64,000 nt of DNA from an uncultured Bacteroidales bacterium (lineage in GTDB: Bacteria; Bacteroidota; Bacteroidia; Bacteroidales; FEN-979). Location of the stretch: assembly GCA_903875045.1 (NCBI GenBank), contig CAIQUS010000035.1:62001-126000 (forward strand). Reading direction: 5' to 3'. A program made the translations under genes and the position numbers. The notes beneath the pieces were generated by a model. The model did not search any database, was not told where the DNA came from, and saw only the letters and a list, made by a program, of their open reading frames with translations. This document shows positions 28,976-37,624 of the stretch, in pieces; position 1 is the first letter of the stretch, and every line of letters begins with the position of its first letter.

Positions 28976-30925
28976 ATGAACAATAACACCGTCATTGGCC
29001 TGGTCCTGATCTTCGGGCTTTTTATTGCCTCCTTCTATTTGAATAAGCCTTCCGAGGCGCAGCTGATGCAACAAAAACGAAGGGCCGACTCAATTTATCT
29101 GGTCAATCAGGCCAAACGTGAAGCTGAAATCAAAGCCGTGGCCCGTGACCGTGCCATCTCGGTTGCAAAAGAAAAGGAGAAGGTGGTCTCATCAGGGAAA
29201 AGGCTTGATTCAGTTACCATTCTTCGCCTTACCATGAAGGATGAACTTGGTGCTTTTGCCATGGCTGCCGTAGGGAAAGACACTTCGTATTCTATTGAAA
29301 ATGATGTTTTTAAACTTCAGATATCCTCGTTAGGCGGTAAAATATCGCGTGTTGAACTGAATGATTACCGTACCTGGGATCAACACCCGCTTGCACTGAT
29401 GAGCAAAGACTCCCTTCAATTCGGACTGTCCTTCTTTTCCAACAACAGGATCATCAATACCAACAAACTCTATTTCCAACCTTTCTGGCCTGATCCCAAA
29501 AATGCCGGCCAACCAGTGATCAAAGTTACGGGGAATGATTCGGTGTCATTCGGGATGCGTCTTTTCATGGCTGCTTCCGATACAACCATTGATCCGGGTA
29601 AATACATTGAGTACATATATACCGTTAAGGGTAATGAGTATATGTTGAGATACAGCGTGAAATTTGTCAATATGGCCGATTTCGTTGATCCTGCCACCAA
29701 ATACCTTGTACTTAACTGGAACAACAATCTCAACCGCCAGGAGAAGAGTCTCAACATGGAACGGATGAGTACGGGTTTATACTTTAAGTATTCGGAAGAT
29801 AATGTTGATAACCTTTCTGAGACGAGTGATGAAGAGAAAAACCTGAAAAATGAACGGCTCAAATGGATCTCCTATAAACAACAATTCTTTACCAGTACCC
29901 TTATTGCGGACGATTTTTTCAGCGATCCCAAATTAAAGGTGGCTACACTGCCGGGAGGCAATCACTACCTGAAAACCATGTCGACCGAAGTTGGGATTCC
30001 ATTTATCCCAAAAGACAATAAAACTGTCTCCATGTCGATGTATTTTGGCCCCAATAAATATTACGGGTTAAAAAAATATCACCAGGACCTTGAAAAACAG
30101 ATTCCGCTTGGTTGGGGCTTTTTCCTGATGGCCTGGATCAATATTTACGCTGTAATCCCCGTCTTTACCTTTTTTGGGAACTTTGGCTGGAATTATGGGG
30201 TCATCATTTTGATACTGACCATTCTTCTGAAAATCATTCTATTTCCGATTGCCTATAAAACCTACAAATCATCGGCTAAAATGCGGGTGCTGAAACCGGA
30301 AATTGATGAGCTGACCAAGAAGTTTTCGAAGAAAGAGGATGCCATGAAAAAACAATCGGCTACCATGGATCTGTATAAAAAAGCAGGTGTGAACCCAATG
30401 GCAGGCTGTATCCCCTTGTTGCTTCAAATGCCTATCCTCATTGCCATGTTCCGTTTCTTTCCTTCTTCCATTGAACTTCGCCAGCAAGCCTTTCTCTGGG
30501 CAACGGACCTTTCATCCTATGATTCCATTTATACTTTCCCGGGAGGTTTTACCATTCCTTATTATGGTGACCATATCAGCCTTTTTGCCCTTCTGATGAC
30601 TATTTCAAGTATCTTTTATACAAAATTGAACGATCAGATGATGGGCTCCCAGCAAACCCAAATGCCGGGAATGAAAACAATGATGTACCTCATGCCGGTG
30701 ATGTTCCTGTTCTGGTTCAACGATTATTCTTCAGGGCTGAGTTACTATTACCTTCTCGCAAACCTTCTCACCTTTGCACAGATATATATCATAAGGGCGA
30801 CCATTGATGAGAAAAAACTTCACCTTCAGATCGAAGCAAACAGAAAAAAGACGGTTAAAAAGTCTGGTTTTCAGAAGCGGCTGGAGGATATGGCCAAGAA
30901 ACGTGGCTACCCTGTGAAAAAATAA
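28976..30925 (+). CDS. yidC: Membrane protein insertase YidC
   Basis: Inner-membrane insertase that places proteins into the lipid bilayer alone or with SecYEG. The 649-aa chain shows the Gram-negative layout: an N-terminal anchor helix (residues about 4-24), a large periplasmic beta domain (about 50-370), and the conserved five-helix Oxa1 core (about 375-620). The core includes the cytoplasmic hairpin rich in Lys and Met, the MAGCIPLLLQMPILIAMFRFFP segment, and two late helices. The C-terminal tail is basic, as needed for ribosome contact. The last 71 bp overlap the end of the opposite-strand mqnA gene. Confidence 0.96.
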   Translation: MNNNTVIGLVLIFGLFIASFYLNKPSEAQLMQQKRRADSIYLVNQAKREAEIKAVARDRAISVAKEKEKVVSSGKRLDSVTILRLTMKDELGAFAMAAVGKDTSYSIENDVFKLQISSLGGKISRVELNDYRTWDQHPLALMSKDSLQFGLSFFSNNRIINTNKLYFQPFWPDPKNAGQPVIKVTGNDSVSFGMRLFMAASDTTIDPGKYIEYIYTVKGNEYMLRYSVKFVNMADFVDPATKYLVLNWNNNLNRQEKSLNMERMSTGLYFKYSEDNVDNLSETSDEEKNLKNERLKWISYKQQFFTSTLIADDFFSDPKLKVATLPGGNHYLKTMSTEVGIPFIPKDNKTVSMSMYFGPNKYYGLKKYHQDLEKQIPLGWGFFLMAWINIYAVIPVFTFFGNFGWNYGVIILILTILLKIILFPIAYKTYKSSAKMRVLKPEIDELTKKFSKKEDAMKKQSATMDLYKKAGVNPMAGCIPLLLQMPILIAMFRFFPSSIELRQQAFLWATDLSSYDSIYTFPGGFTIPYYGDHISLFALLMTISSIFYTKLNDQMMGSQQTQMPGMKTMMYLMPVMFLFWFNDYSSGLSYYYLLANLLTFAQIYIIRATIDEKKLHLQIEANRKKTVKKSGFQKRLEDMAKKRGYPVKK

Positions 30926-31658
30926 AATTCAGAAAAGCATTCAGCCCTTCCTTCTTCTTTTGATCAAATCCGAAGGAGATGTTGTGTTCCAGGTAGGAGA
31001 GACAATCATCACACGCGGGCAGCCTGTCATGGAAATATTCGATGCATTCACGTTTATGGCTGATGCCGTATGCCAGGGCCTGGTTAAATGAAAGCAGCAC
31101 TTCATCTGCCAATTTTTTTCGCGAAACCCACACTGCAAAAACAAATGGCATTCCGGTGAAACTGACCCATGCCTCGGCAAGGTCATACACATAAGGGAAG
31201 TAAGCACGGAGTTCAAAGGTCTTATCCCCAATGGCAACCAGCGATTCGAACTTTTCCGCTTCCCGGGATTGTCCCGGTTTCAGATTTTCCCATTGGGGGT
31301 TGATATGCCAGTAATGTCTGGCAAGCACCTTCACCAGTTCAACCGAAGTTCGTGAATCAAAATCCAGGTAAACGCAACTGATCTGTTCCAGCGGAACCCT
31401 CGACAGGAGTAACACGGTTTTAACCGGGCCAACTGCACCTATGCAAAAGTCGGAAATGTAATGAAACTGACTTATTTCAGGTAAAGCCCCAACCGGGACA
31501 AGGGCAACGTCAACCGTACCATTTTTAAGCTTTGTTGCACAAAGTGAGGGAACATCAAGTTCGAGGCTGAAATTTTGCAGTAGCCCCGATTTCCTAAGCC
31601 CAAACACAAAGGGGAAGGTATTGAGGTATGAGACAGCAGATATTTTGAGAAAATCCAT
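30855..31658 (-). CDS. mqnA: Chorismate dehydratase MqnA (futalosine menaquinone pathway)
   Basis: Catalyses the first step of the futalosine route to menaquinone, dehydrating chorismate to 3-enolpyruvylbenzoate. The 267-aa chain belongs to the periplasmic-binding-protein-like MqnA/MqnD fold. It opens with KISAVSYLNTFPFVFGL, then has LKNGTVDVALVPVGAL and VYLDFDSRTSVELVKVL, all close to MqnA. No signal peptide is present, as expected for the cytoplasmic enzyme. It has its own promoter element 17 bp upstream, and its 3' end lies 71 bp inside yidC. The other futalosine genes (mqnB-mqnE) are not in the window. It implies a menaquinone-based respiratory chain, relevant to the cytochrome locus at 53-62 kb. 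Confidence 0.88.
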   Translation of the reverse strand: MDFLKISAVSYLNTFPFVFGLRKSGLLQNFSLELDVPSLCATKLKNGTVDVALVPVGALPEISQFHYISDFCIGAVGPVKTVLLLSRVPLEQISCVYLDFDSRTSVELVKVLARHYWHINPQWENLKPGQSREAEKFESLVAIGDKTFELRAYFPYVYDLAEAWVSFTGMPFVFAVWVSRKKLADEVLLSFNQALAYGISHKRECIEYFHDRLPACDDCLSYLEHNISFGFDQKKKEGLNAFLNFIFSQGSHVSWPYPPAASENQTF

Positions 31659-31675
31659 TACTAGAGTTTGTGAGG

Positions 31676-31683
31676 CAAAATTA
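31676..31683 (-). promoter_or_regulatory. Bacteroidota -7 promoter element upstream of mqnA
   Basis: TAATTTTG on the minus strand, a perfect TAnnTTTG match, 17 bp before the ATG at 31658. Confidence 0.6.
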
Positions 31684-31725
31684 GGTGTTTTGGTGTTTAC
31701 TCTGCCGACAGATGTAAATTTCGCG

Positions 31726-31733
31726 TAAATTTG
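31726..31733 (+). promoter_or_regulatory. Bacteroidota -7 promoter element upstream of the small TonB-receptor-linked protein
   Basis: TAAATTTG, a perfect TAnnTTTG match. It overlaps a possible TTG start at 31731, so translation must begin further downstream, most simply at TTG 31755. Confidence 0.5.
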
Positions 31734-31754
31734 TATCGAAATCTGTTTGCTCCT

Positions 31755-32249
31755 TTGAGAAAAGCGCTGATATATTCAATCCTGACGATATTCCTTTTTA
31801 ATTCAATGGGGTACTATATCCTCTTTGAATTGAATAAACAAATTGTCAGAAAAGAGATGCAATCGGTGATCCTGCAAAAGTCTGAAAAATTAATAACCCT
31901 CACAATTGCTGATGCAGCCCATGATCCTGATTTTCAACGTATTCACAAAAAGGAATTCAGATACAAGGGGTCCATGTATGATATTGTCTGTGAAATTAAA
32001 TCAGGATCTAAAACTGTTTTTATCTGTGTTCATGATGCAAAGGAGTCGAAATTATTTGCTGGTTTGAAACGTGTAAATCAAAATAAACATCATTTTGCCT
32101 TATGGGACCATCTGAACCTGGTCTTTTTTTCAGAACATTCCATTGATTTGAATCCTTCCTTTTCAGGAAGTTTAATCTTTCCCAGAATAAATATCACATT
32201 GAAATCATCCACCCTCCAAACCTGGAGCCCGCCCCCTGAATTTTCCTGA
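31755..32249 (+). CDS. Small membrane-anchored protein of unknown function upstream of a TonB receptor
   Basis: About 164 residues, no family recognised. An N-terminal hydrophobic helix (LIYSILTIFLFNSMGYYILF) anchors it or is a signal sequence. The rest is a soluble domain of about 130 residues with several His residues (HDPDFQRIHKK, HHFALWDHLNL, SEHS) and a proline-rich end (SPPPEFS). The His content and the position directly upstream of a TonB receptor suggest an envelope metal or haem link, but this is inference. The start is uncertain: TTG 31755 is preferred because TTG 31731 lies inside the promoter element; ATG 31806 would lose the anchor helix. The next gene's start is 266 bp away. Confidence 0.6.
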   Translation: MRKALIYSILTIFLFNSMGYYILFELNKQIVRKEMQSVILQKSEKLITLTIADAAHDPDFQRIHKKEFRYKGSMYDIVCEIKSGSKTVFICVHDAKESKLFAGLKRVNQNKHHFALWDHLNLVFFSEHSIDLNPSFSGSLIFPRINITLKSSTLQTWSPPPEFS

Positions 32250-32433
32250 TCTTCCTGGCTTTAACCCAATGCAGATTTAATCGCAAATTGCAACAGAAGA
32301 GTTACTATTGGTGGTAATTCCGATTGTATTTGCTTTCATTTCGGTATCCGTTATTTGTGACATCAGCAATGACCAGCATAAGCGAAACCCGCTCATCAGG
32401 TTATTTCAGAGTCAGGGTATTCAATCGCCCCGG

Positions 32434-32502
<69 letters not shown>

Positions 32503-32515
32503 AATATTTATAGAA

Positions 32516-34957
32516 ATGAAAATACCTTTAGCTATCACTTTTTTCCTGGTTCTTTTTGCAGGTGCCCTGCAGGGTCAGCAGGTGAAAGTACTCGACAAAT
32601 CAGACCTGCAGCCGATCATTCAGGTCAGTATTTCTAATCCCGGAAAAACCAAAATGGTCATTACCAATGCAGATGGTATCGCCGATCTAACTGTTTTTGC
32701 TGCAAATGACTCTCTCTATTTTACCCATGTTGCATTTCAGCCATTGAGGATGCTGAAATCTGCAATTCCCGCAAAGGGTATGGTCTATCTCACCGAAAAT
32801 GTGATCAAACTCGACGAATTTGTCATTACAGGCAACAGAACCGAAGAGAAAAGATCTGATCTCCCTTATAAAATTGAAGTGATACAGGCAAAGGATGTTG
32901 CTTTTAAAAACCCACAGAATGCTGCCATTATGCTGGAACAAACGGGACAAGTTTTTGTTCAATCGAGTCAAATGGGGGGTGGGAGTGCGGTTCTTCGCGG
33001 TTTTGAGGCCAATAAGGTTTTGATGGTGGTTGATGGCATCCGTATGAACAATGCAATCTATCGTGCCGGTCACCTGCAGAGTGCCATAACGGTTGATCCA
33101 TTCGGTTTGGGATCCACTGAAATTCTTTACGGTCCTGGTTCCACCATTTATGGCAGTGATGCATTAGGTGGTGTAATCAATTTCATTACCAAAAATCCTA
33201 CATTGTCTGCAACCGGAAGAACTGAAGTTCATGGCAATATATTAGGCCGGTTTTCATCGGGAAATATTGAAAAGACTGGTGGTGTCAATCTGAACATTGG
33301 ATGGAAGAAACTGGCGGTTCTCCTGAACTTTTCCTACAGCGATTTTGGCGACCTTCGTGAGGGAAAAGTCAGCAATCCTGCTTATGGAAGTTTTGGACAG
33401 CGCCTTTTCTACGCTGAACGCATCAATGGAAAAGACTCAACAGTTGCCAACGACAAACCATGGATACAAAGGCAATCTGCTTATTCCCAATATAATTTTC
33501 TTGGTAAAGTTCTGTTTCAGCCCAGTGCCCAAAGTCGGTACATGTTAAATGTCCAGTATTCAAATTCCAGCAATATTCCCCGATACGACCGTCTCACCGA
33601 AATGGCAAATGACAGCATAATGAAGTATGCAGAATGGTATTATGGACCTCAGTCTCGCTTGCTGGCATCATTGAAAGCCGAATATACTCTGAATGGCGTG
33701 ATATTCGATCACGCATCCTTCATTCTTGGTTACCAGAAAGTCAATGAAGATCGCATCAATCGCCGATTTGGCAAAAGCACAAAAGCATTTAACCTCGAAT
33801 CTGTCGCTGTGTACTCTGTGAATGCCGATTTCGATAAAAAGATCGCTTCACGCGATAACCTGCATTACGGGATTGAACTTCAATATAACAATGTTGACTC
33901 CCGGGCACATAATGAAAATATCAAAACGGGTGTTTCAACAGATAATCTGGCAACACGGTACCCCGACCAGAAAGGAACAATGATGTACCTGTCTGCATAC
34001 CTGTCAAACACCTGGAAAATCAGCGATGCATTTGTGTTTTCCCAGGGACTTCGTTTTAACTACGTTACCCTGAATGCAGCCTATTCTGATACCATGGTTA
34101 AGATTATGAAAATTCCCTTCGACCCGAACATCTCGCAGAAGAATACAGCGTTAAACGGATATCTCAGCCTTGTTGCCACTCCGGGCAGCGACTGGAAGTT
34201 TTCATTGATAGGTTCGTCCGGATTCAGAGCCCCCAACATTGACGACCTGACAAAACTGAATGTGATGGCGGGGCAAACCATCGTCGTTCCAAATCCCGGG
34301 TTGAAACCTGAATATTCCTATAACCTCGAACTTTCAGTGGCTAAAACAATTCTTGGGAAAGTCCGGATTGAGGGAACAGGCTTTTACAATTGGTTGCGGA
34401 ATGCAAACGTAATCAGGCCGTTTGCATACAATGGCTTGGACTCGATGACAATAAACGGCGACAAATACCAAACCCTTGCCCCGGTAAATGCGGGAAGTGC
34501 TTACATCTGCGGGTTCCAGGGCAGTGTTCTGGCACAAGTGACACGTTCCTTCTCTATTTTGAGTAACCTTACTTATACGTACGGGTATATTGAAACGGAT
34601 GGACTTCCACTTGATCATATCCCGCCGGTGTTTGGTATGACTTCTTTCCGTTTGGAGATTAAAAAGTTCAAAGGCGATTTTTATGTGATGTACAATGGCT
34701 GGAAGCGAAACAGTCAGTACAATCCGGGTAGTGAAGACAACAAAGTTTATTCACTTCCTGATCCCTATAGTCCTGGCAATTATCTGGGTATGCCTTCCTG
34801 GTATACACTGAACCTGAAATTAAGTTACCAGATAGTGAAATACCTTAATATTGAACTTGGAATGGAAAATATCCTGGATGAAAATTACCGAAAATTCGCA
34901 TCAGGCATCAGCAGTCCCGGGCGCAATATCATCATGGCGATCCGAGCCAATCTTTAA
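32516..34957 (+). CDS. TonB-dependent outer-membrane receptor, haem/haemoglobin- or metal-receptor-like
   Basis: An 813-aa outer-membrane importer powered by TonB. The signal peptide is about 21 residues (ending ALQGQQ). Then come a carboxypeptidase-regulatory-like beta domain (about 25-100), the plug domain with SAVLRGFEANKVLMVVDGIRMNN and the GPGSTIYGSDALGGVINF signature, and a 22-strand barrel ending in an aromatic-rich region. The plug wording resembles haemoglobin/transferrin and cobalamin-type receptors rather than SusC, and no SusD partner is present, so a haem, metal or vitamin ligand is more likely than a glycan. ATG 32516 is set by the signal peptide; the frame stays open upstream through the microsatellite. 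Its last 57 bp overlap coaE on the other strand. Confidence 0.9.
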   Translation: MKIPLAITFFLVLFAGALQGQQVKVLDKSDLQPIIQVSISNPGKTKMVITNADGIADLTVFAANDSLYFTHVAFQPLRMLKSAIPAKGMVYLTENVIKLDEFVITGNRTEEKRSDLPYKIEVIQAKDVAFKNPQNAAIMLEQTGQVFVQSSQMGGGSAVLRGFEANKVLMVVDGIRMNNAIYRAGHLQSAITVDPFGLGSTEILYGPGSTIYGSDALGGVINFITKNPTLSATGRTEVHGNILGRFSSGNIEKTGGVNLNIGWKKLAVLLNFSYSDFGDLREGKVSNPAYGSFGQRLFYAERINGKDSTVANDKPWIQRQSAYSQYNFLGKVLFQPSAQSRYMLNVQYSNSSNIPRYDRLTEMANDSIMKYAEWYYGPQSRLLASLKAEYTLNGVIFDHASFILGYQKVNEDRINRRFGKSTKAFNLESVAVYSVNADFDKKIASRDNLHYGIELQYNNVDSRAHNENIKTGVSTDNLATRYPDQKGTMMYLSAYLSNTWKISDAFVFSQGLRFNYVTLNAAYSDTMVKIMKIPFDPNISQKNTALNGYLSLVATPGSDWKFSLIGSSGFRAPNIDDLTKLNVMAGQTIVVPNPGLKPEYSYNLELSVAKTILGKVRIEGTGFYNWLRNANVIRPFAYNGLDSMTINGDKYQTLAPVNAGSAYICGFQGSVLAQVTRSFSILSNLTYTYGYIETDGLPLDHIPPVFGMTSFRLEIKKFKGDFYVMYNGWKRNSQYNPGSEDNKVYSLPDPYSPGNYLGMPSWYTLNLKLSYQIVKYLNIELGMENILDENYRKFASGISSPGRNIIMAIRANL

Positions 34958-35530
34958 CAATTGCTGATGAATGGAAAGAACCTGGGGGATAACCATTTCC
35001 GATCCGTCATTCCGGATCACGAAATCGGATAATCTCAATTTTTCCGCATCCTCCAGTTGAAACTGCATTCGCCGTAACACTGAATTGCCATCGATTTTGT
35101 CTCTTTTTATGACACGGTCGATGGCTGTTTCTTTGGGGCATGAAACATGAATGATATAGTCAAACTCACTACGCAATCCGCTTTCGAAAATGATGGCAGC
35201 CTCCTGCATTACATACGGTTTATCGGCATGCAGCAATGCCCAGGTACGGAAATCACGCATAAGTCTCGGATGGAGGATAGAATTGAGTAGTTTTAACGCA
35301 CGCTCATCGGTAAAAACAATGGAGGCGAGTGACCTTCTGTTTATTTCATAGTTATTTGTAAGGATACCATATCCGAAATGTTTCATGATCTCCTTCTTCA
35401 CCATCGGATCATCCAGGAATTTTTTGGATTCCTCATCTGCATGAAAAACAGGGATACCCAGCGTGGAAAATACACCAGATACGACTGTTTTTCCGCTACC
35501 GATATTTCCTGTCAGTCCGATTTTTAACAT
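34901..35530 (-). CDS. coaE: Dephospho-CoA kinase
   Basis: Last step of coenzyme A synthesis: phosphorylates the 3'-hydroxyl of dephospho-CoA with ATP. The 209-aa chain opens with the P-loop GLTGNIGSGKTVVSG, contains the HADEESKKF segment, and has the lid region with CPKETAIDRVIKRDK. Length is normal with a slightly extended C-terminus that lies inside the end of the TonB-receptor gene. It is the last gene of the minus-strand run that also has DUF1573, yajC and the YbbR-like gene; the YbbR-like stop is 4 bp upstream of its ATG. Confidence 0.94.
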   Translation of the reverse strand: MLKIGLTGNIGSGKTVVSGVFSTLGIPVFHADEESKKFLDDPMVKKEIMKHFGYGILTNNYEINRRSLASIVFTDERALKLLNSILHPRLMRDFRTWALLHADKPYVMQEAAIIFESGLRSEFDYIIHVSCPKETAIDRVIKRDKIDGNSVLRRMQFQLEDAEKLRLSDFVIRNDGSEMVIPQVLSIHQQLLKIGSDRHDDIAPGTADA

Positions 35531-35534
35531 CCCG

Positions 35535-36128
35535 TCACTTTTTTTTGTAATTGTCCTTCGCCGGATTAAAATGCTTCACCACACTGTCAGTGCGATGAAA
35601 AATGGTATCCTTACCAGATACTTCCATTCGGATGGCATCAGGTTCGTTTGTTGCCGGTGATTTTCGTGTCACTTTTTTTTCAAATTCGAAGAACAGGGTA
35701 TCCGGTGAAACGAAATATACCTCGCTTGGAAAGTTTGTCTGCGAGATAATCTCTTTGCCAATTCTGTTGGTTAATAAATACCCGAGCGTGTGTTCTCCAA
35801 GGTTACGTAACCTGACATTGCGCAAGCTAACCTCATACTCATGGTATTGTTTGATGATGAATTGTTCCGAGAAAAATTCAAATCCCTGGATTTTTATCCT
35901 CAGGTTGAGGGTTGAATCCTGAGAACTTACCAAACGTAAGTTGGCCGGAACCTGTGAATAGGTGAGATGGTACTCAATCGAATAATAATAGTCCTTTGAA
36001 AGACGCACCAATGCCCAGATAAAGACAGAAAGCACCAGACATATCAGAAATACTGAAAACTGGTTCCTGAATTTTTCACTCCGGCGTTGCCTGGCATTAC
36101 CGATGAATTCAAGAAAATCAGATTTCAT
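35535..36128 (-). CDS. YbbR-like domain protein
   Basis: A 197-aa protein with one N-terminal membrane helix (FSVFLICLVLSVFIWALV at about residues 25-42) followed by extracytoplasmic YbbR-like beta structure (IEYHLTYSQVPANLRLVSSQ). In Firmicutes the related CdaR controls a diadenylate cyclase, but the Bacteroidota version has only a short YbbR part and no cyclase partner here, so a c-di-AMP role should not be assumed. It sits between yajC and coaE, the usual Bacteroidota order, and is probably cotranscribed with both. Confidence 0.8.
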   Translation of the reverse strand: MKSDFLEFIGNARQRRSEKFRNQFSVFLICLVLSVFIWALVRLSKDYYYSIEYHLTYSQVPANLRLVSSQDSTLNLRIKIQGFEFFSEQFIIKQYHEYEVSLRNVRLRNLGEHTLGYLLTNRIGKEIISQTNFPSEVYFVSPDTLFFEFEKKVTRKSPATNEPDAIRMEVSGKDTIFHRTDSVVKHFNPAKDNYKKK

Positions 36129-36148
36129 CGGATATCGATTGTAACAGG

Positions 36149-36478
36149 TTACTTTGCTTCGATGGTTTCACTGGTGTCCATTGCTACAGCTGTTTTCTCA
36201 ATGCGAAGTCTCACATTGTTTTCAACTTCTATGGTAACTGTGGTTTCCTGGATTTCTACAATCCGGCCATGGATACCCCCAATGGTAATGATTTTCTGAC
36301 CTCTTTGAAGGTTTTCCTTGAATTTTTTCTGCTCTTTTGACCGCTTCATGTTAGGCCGGATGAAAAAAAAGTAAAACACGACAATGATCAGTACGAAAGG
36401 TAAAAATTGCATCCAGCCATTTTGCTGAGCGCCCTGGCCCTGGGGAGCCATTAAGAGGATATTTAACAGGTTGGTCAT
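36149..36478 (-). CDS. yajC: Preprotein translocase subunit YajC
   Basis: A 109-aa inner-membrane accessory of the Sec translocon, acting with SecDF. After a short periplasmic start comes one hydrophobic helix (FLPFVLIIVVFYFFFIRP). The family signature follows: RPNMKRSKEQKKF, then GQKIITIGGIHGRIVEI. Length matches the family. The ATG lies 94 bp after the DUF1573 gene, across a repeat block, and the YbbR-like gene follows 20 bp downstream. Confidence 0.95.
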   Translation of the reverse strand: MTNLLNILLMAPQGQGAQQNGWMQFLPFVLIIVVFYFFFIRPNMKRSKEQKKFKENLQRGQKIITIGGIHGRIVEIQETTVTIEVENNVRLRIEKTAVAMDTSETIEAK

Positions 36479-36485
36479 ATGAAAT

Positions 36486-36550
36486 TATGATTTACGATTT
36501 ATGATTTACGATTTATGATTTACGATTTATGATTTATGATTTACGATTTA
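36486..36550. repeat. Heptanucleotide tandem repeat TTTA(C/T)GA
   Basis: About nine consecutive 7-bp units alternating TTTACGA and TTTATGA between the DUF1573 gene and yajC. The same unit as at 27247-27275. Confidence 0.9.
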
Positions 36551-36572
36551 CAGGGATAAGGTTAAACGGGTT

Positions 36573-37055
36573 TTATTTTTCTGTTCCGGGATTTACTACC
36601 TGGGCTTTAATAGTGATTACAGTGGTGTTGGGTTGTGTATTAGAAGCAACGACAATATTTTTAGATTGGTAACCTCTTTTGCCATTGCTGTTAAAAGCAA
36701 CTTTCACAATGCCGCCTTCGCCCGGACGAATGGGGGTTTTAGGGTAGGAGGGAACGGTACAGCCACACGATGAACTTACCTCACCAATGATCAGGTCTGA
36801 TTTACCCGAATTTGTAAACTTGAACGCATAAGAAACGGTTTCACCTTCGATTATCCGGCCGAAATCGTGTTCAACCTCTTCAAACTGAATAACAGGCAGT
36901 GACCCTTTATCGGAGGTTCCACTGGCAGAATTAGGGTTGTTTACCAGGTCGGCAGGAATAGTTTCCTGTCCGTTTTTTCCTCCTGATCGACATCCGAAGA
37001 TGAAAAGCACTGCGATAAGCGAAATAAAAATGGCAAGCTTCCTTGTATTCATCAT
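36573..37055 (-). CDS. DUF1573 lipoprotein
   Basis: A 160-aa lipoprotein with a lipobox ending IFGC near residue 22. The mature part holds the DUF1573 immunoglobulin-like fold: FEEVEHDFGRIIEGETVSYAFKF, then the near-invariant SSCGCTVPSYPKTPIRPGE with paired cysteines, and GYQSKNIVVASN. Related ASH/MSP-type folds bind other proteins; function in Bacteroidota is not established. ATG 37055 is chosen (a second ATG follows at once); a TTG 21 bp upstream overlaps the promoter element. It heads the run with yajC, the YbbR-like gene and coaE. Confidence 0.88.
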   Translation of the reverse strand: MMNTRKLAIFISLIAVLFIFGCRSGGKNGQETIPADLVNNPNSASGTSDKGSLPVIQFEEVEHDFGRIIEGETVSYAFKFTNSGKSDLIIGEVSSSCGCTVPSYPKTPIRPGEGGIVKVAFNSNGKRGYQSKNIVVASNTQPNTTVITIKAQVVNPGTEK

Positions 37056-37073
37056 GTCATCTTTTTGTCGGGG

Positions 37074-37081
37074 CAAAGGTA
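37074..37081 (-). promoter_or_regulatory. Bacteroidota -7 promoter element for the DUF1573-yajC-coaE run
   Basis: TACCTTTG on the minus strand, a perfect TAnnTTTG match, 18 bp before the ATG at 37055. Confidence 0.6.
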
Positions 37082-37108
37082 CTAAAATATTTCATACTTT
37101 TACGGCTT

Positions 37109-37624
37109 ATGCGCATCTACCTTATAGGTTACATGGCCTCAGGAAAATCAAACATCGGCAGGCATCTGGCTGAAAAGCTCTGCTATGAGTTTATTGACCT
37201 GGATTACCTGTTTGAAGAGCGGTTCAAAATAAGCATCCTTGATTTTTTTGAGAAGTATGATGAACAGGTTTTTAGAAAAATTGAACATACTCTGCTTCAC
37301 GAAACAATGAAGATGGATAATGTTGTGATTTCCACAGGTGGAGGCACCCCTTGCTTTTTTAACAATATGGAGTTGATCAGACAGGCCGGGATTTCAATTT
37401 ATCTTTGCTGGACGATACCCGCCCTGGTAAGTCGTTTAAAAAAAGTAAAGCGGAAACGTCCGTTGCTGAAAGATGTTCCGGCAACTGAATTGGAGGGCAG
37501 GGTTACCATACAATTGACTCAACGGGAGTTTTATTACAACCAGGCCGATTTGATTGTGAAAGGAGAAGAATTCAACATGGAATCTCTTCATTCGATATTA
37601 CGGCACCGTTTGTCGCCAGACTAA
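37109..37624 (+). CDS. aroK: Shikimate kinase
   Basis: Phosphorylates shikimate at the 3-hydroxyl in aromatic amino-acid synthesis. The 171-aa chain starts with MRIYLIGYMASGKSNIG, the P-loop. FIDLDYLFEERF supplies the DxD-type magnesium/shikimate motif, and VVISTGGGTPCF is the glycine-rich substrate motif. ATG 37109 puts the P-loop at its usual distance from the N-terminus; longer starts add 22 unrelated residues. It is divergent from the DUF1573 gene with about 53 bp between starts. Its TAA overlaps the TAG of the convergent rlmD gene (bases 37621-37624). Confidence 0.95.
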   Translation: MRIYLIGYMASGKSNIGRHLAEKLCYEFIDLDYLFEERFKISILDFFEKYDEQVFRKIEHTLLHETMKMDNVVISTGGGTPCFFNNMELIRQAGISIYLCWTIPALVSRLKKVKRKRPLLKDVPATELEGRVTIQLTQREFYYNQADLIVKGEEFNMESLHSILRHRLSPD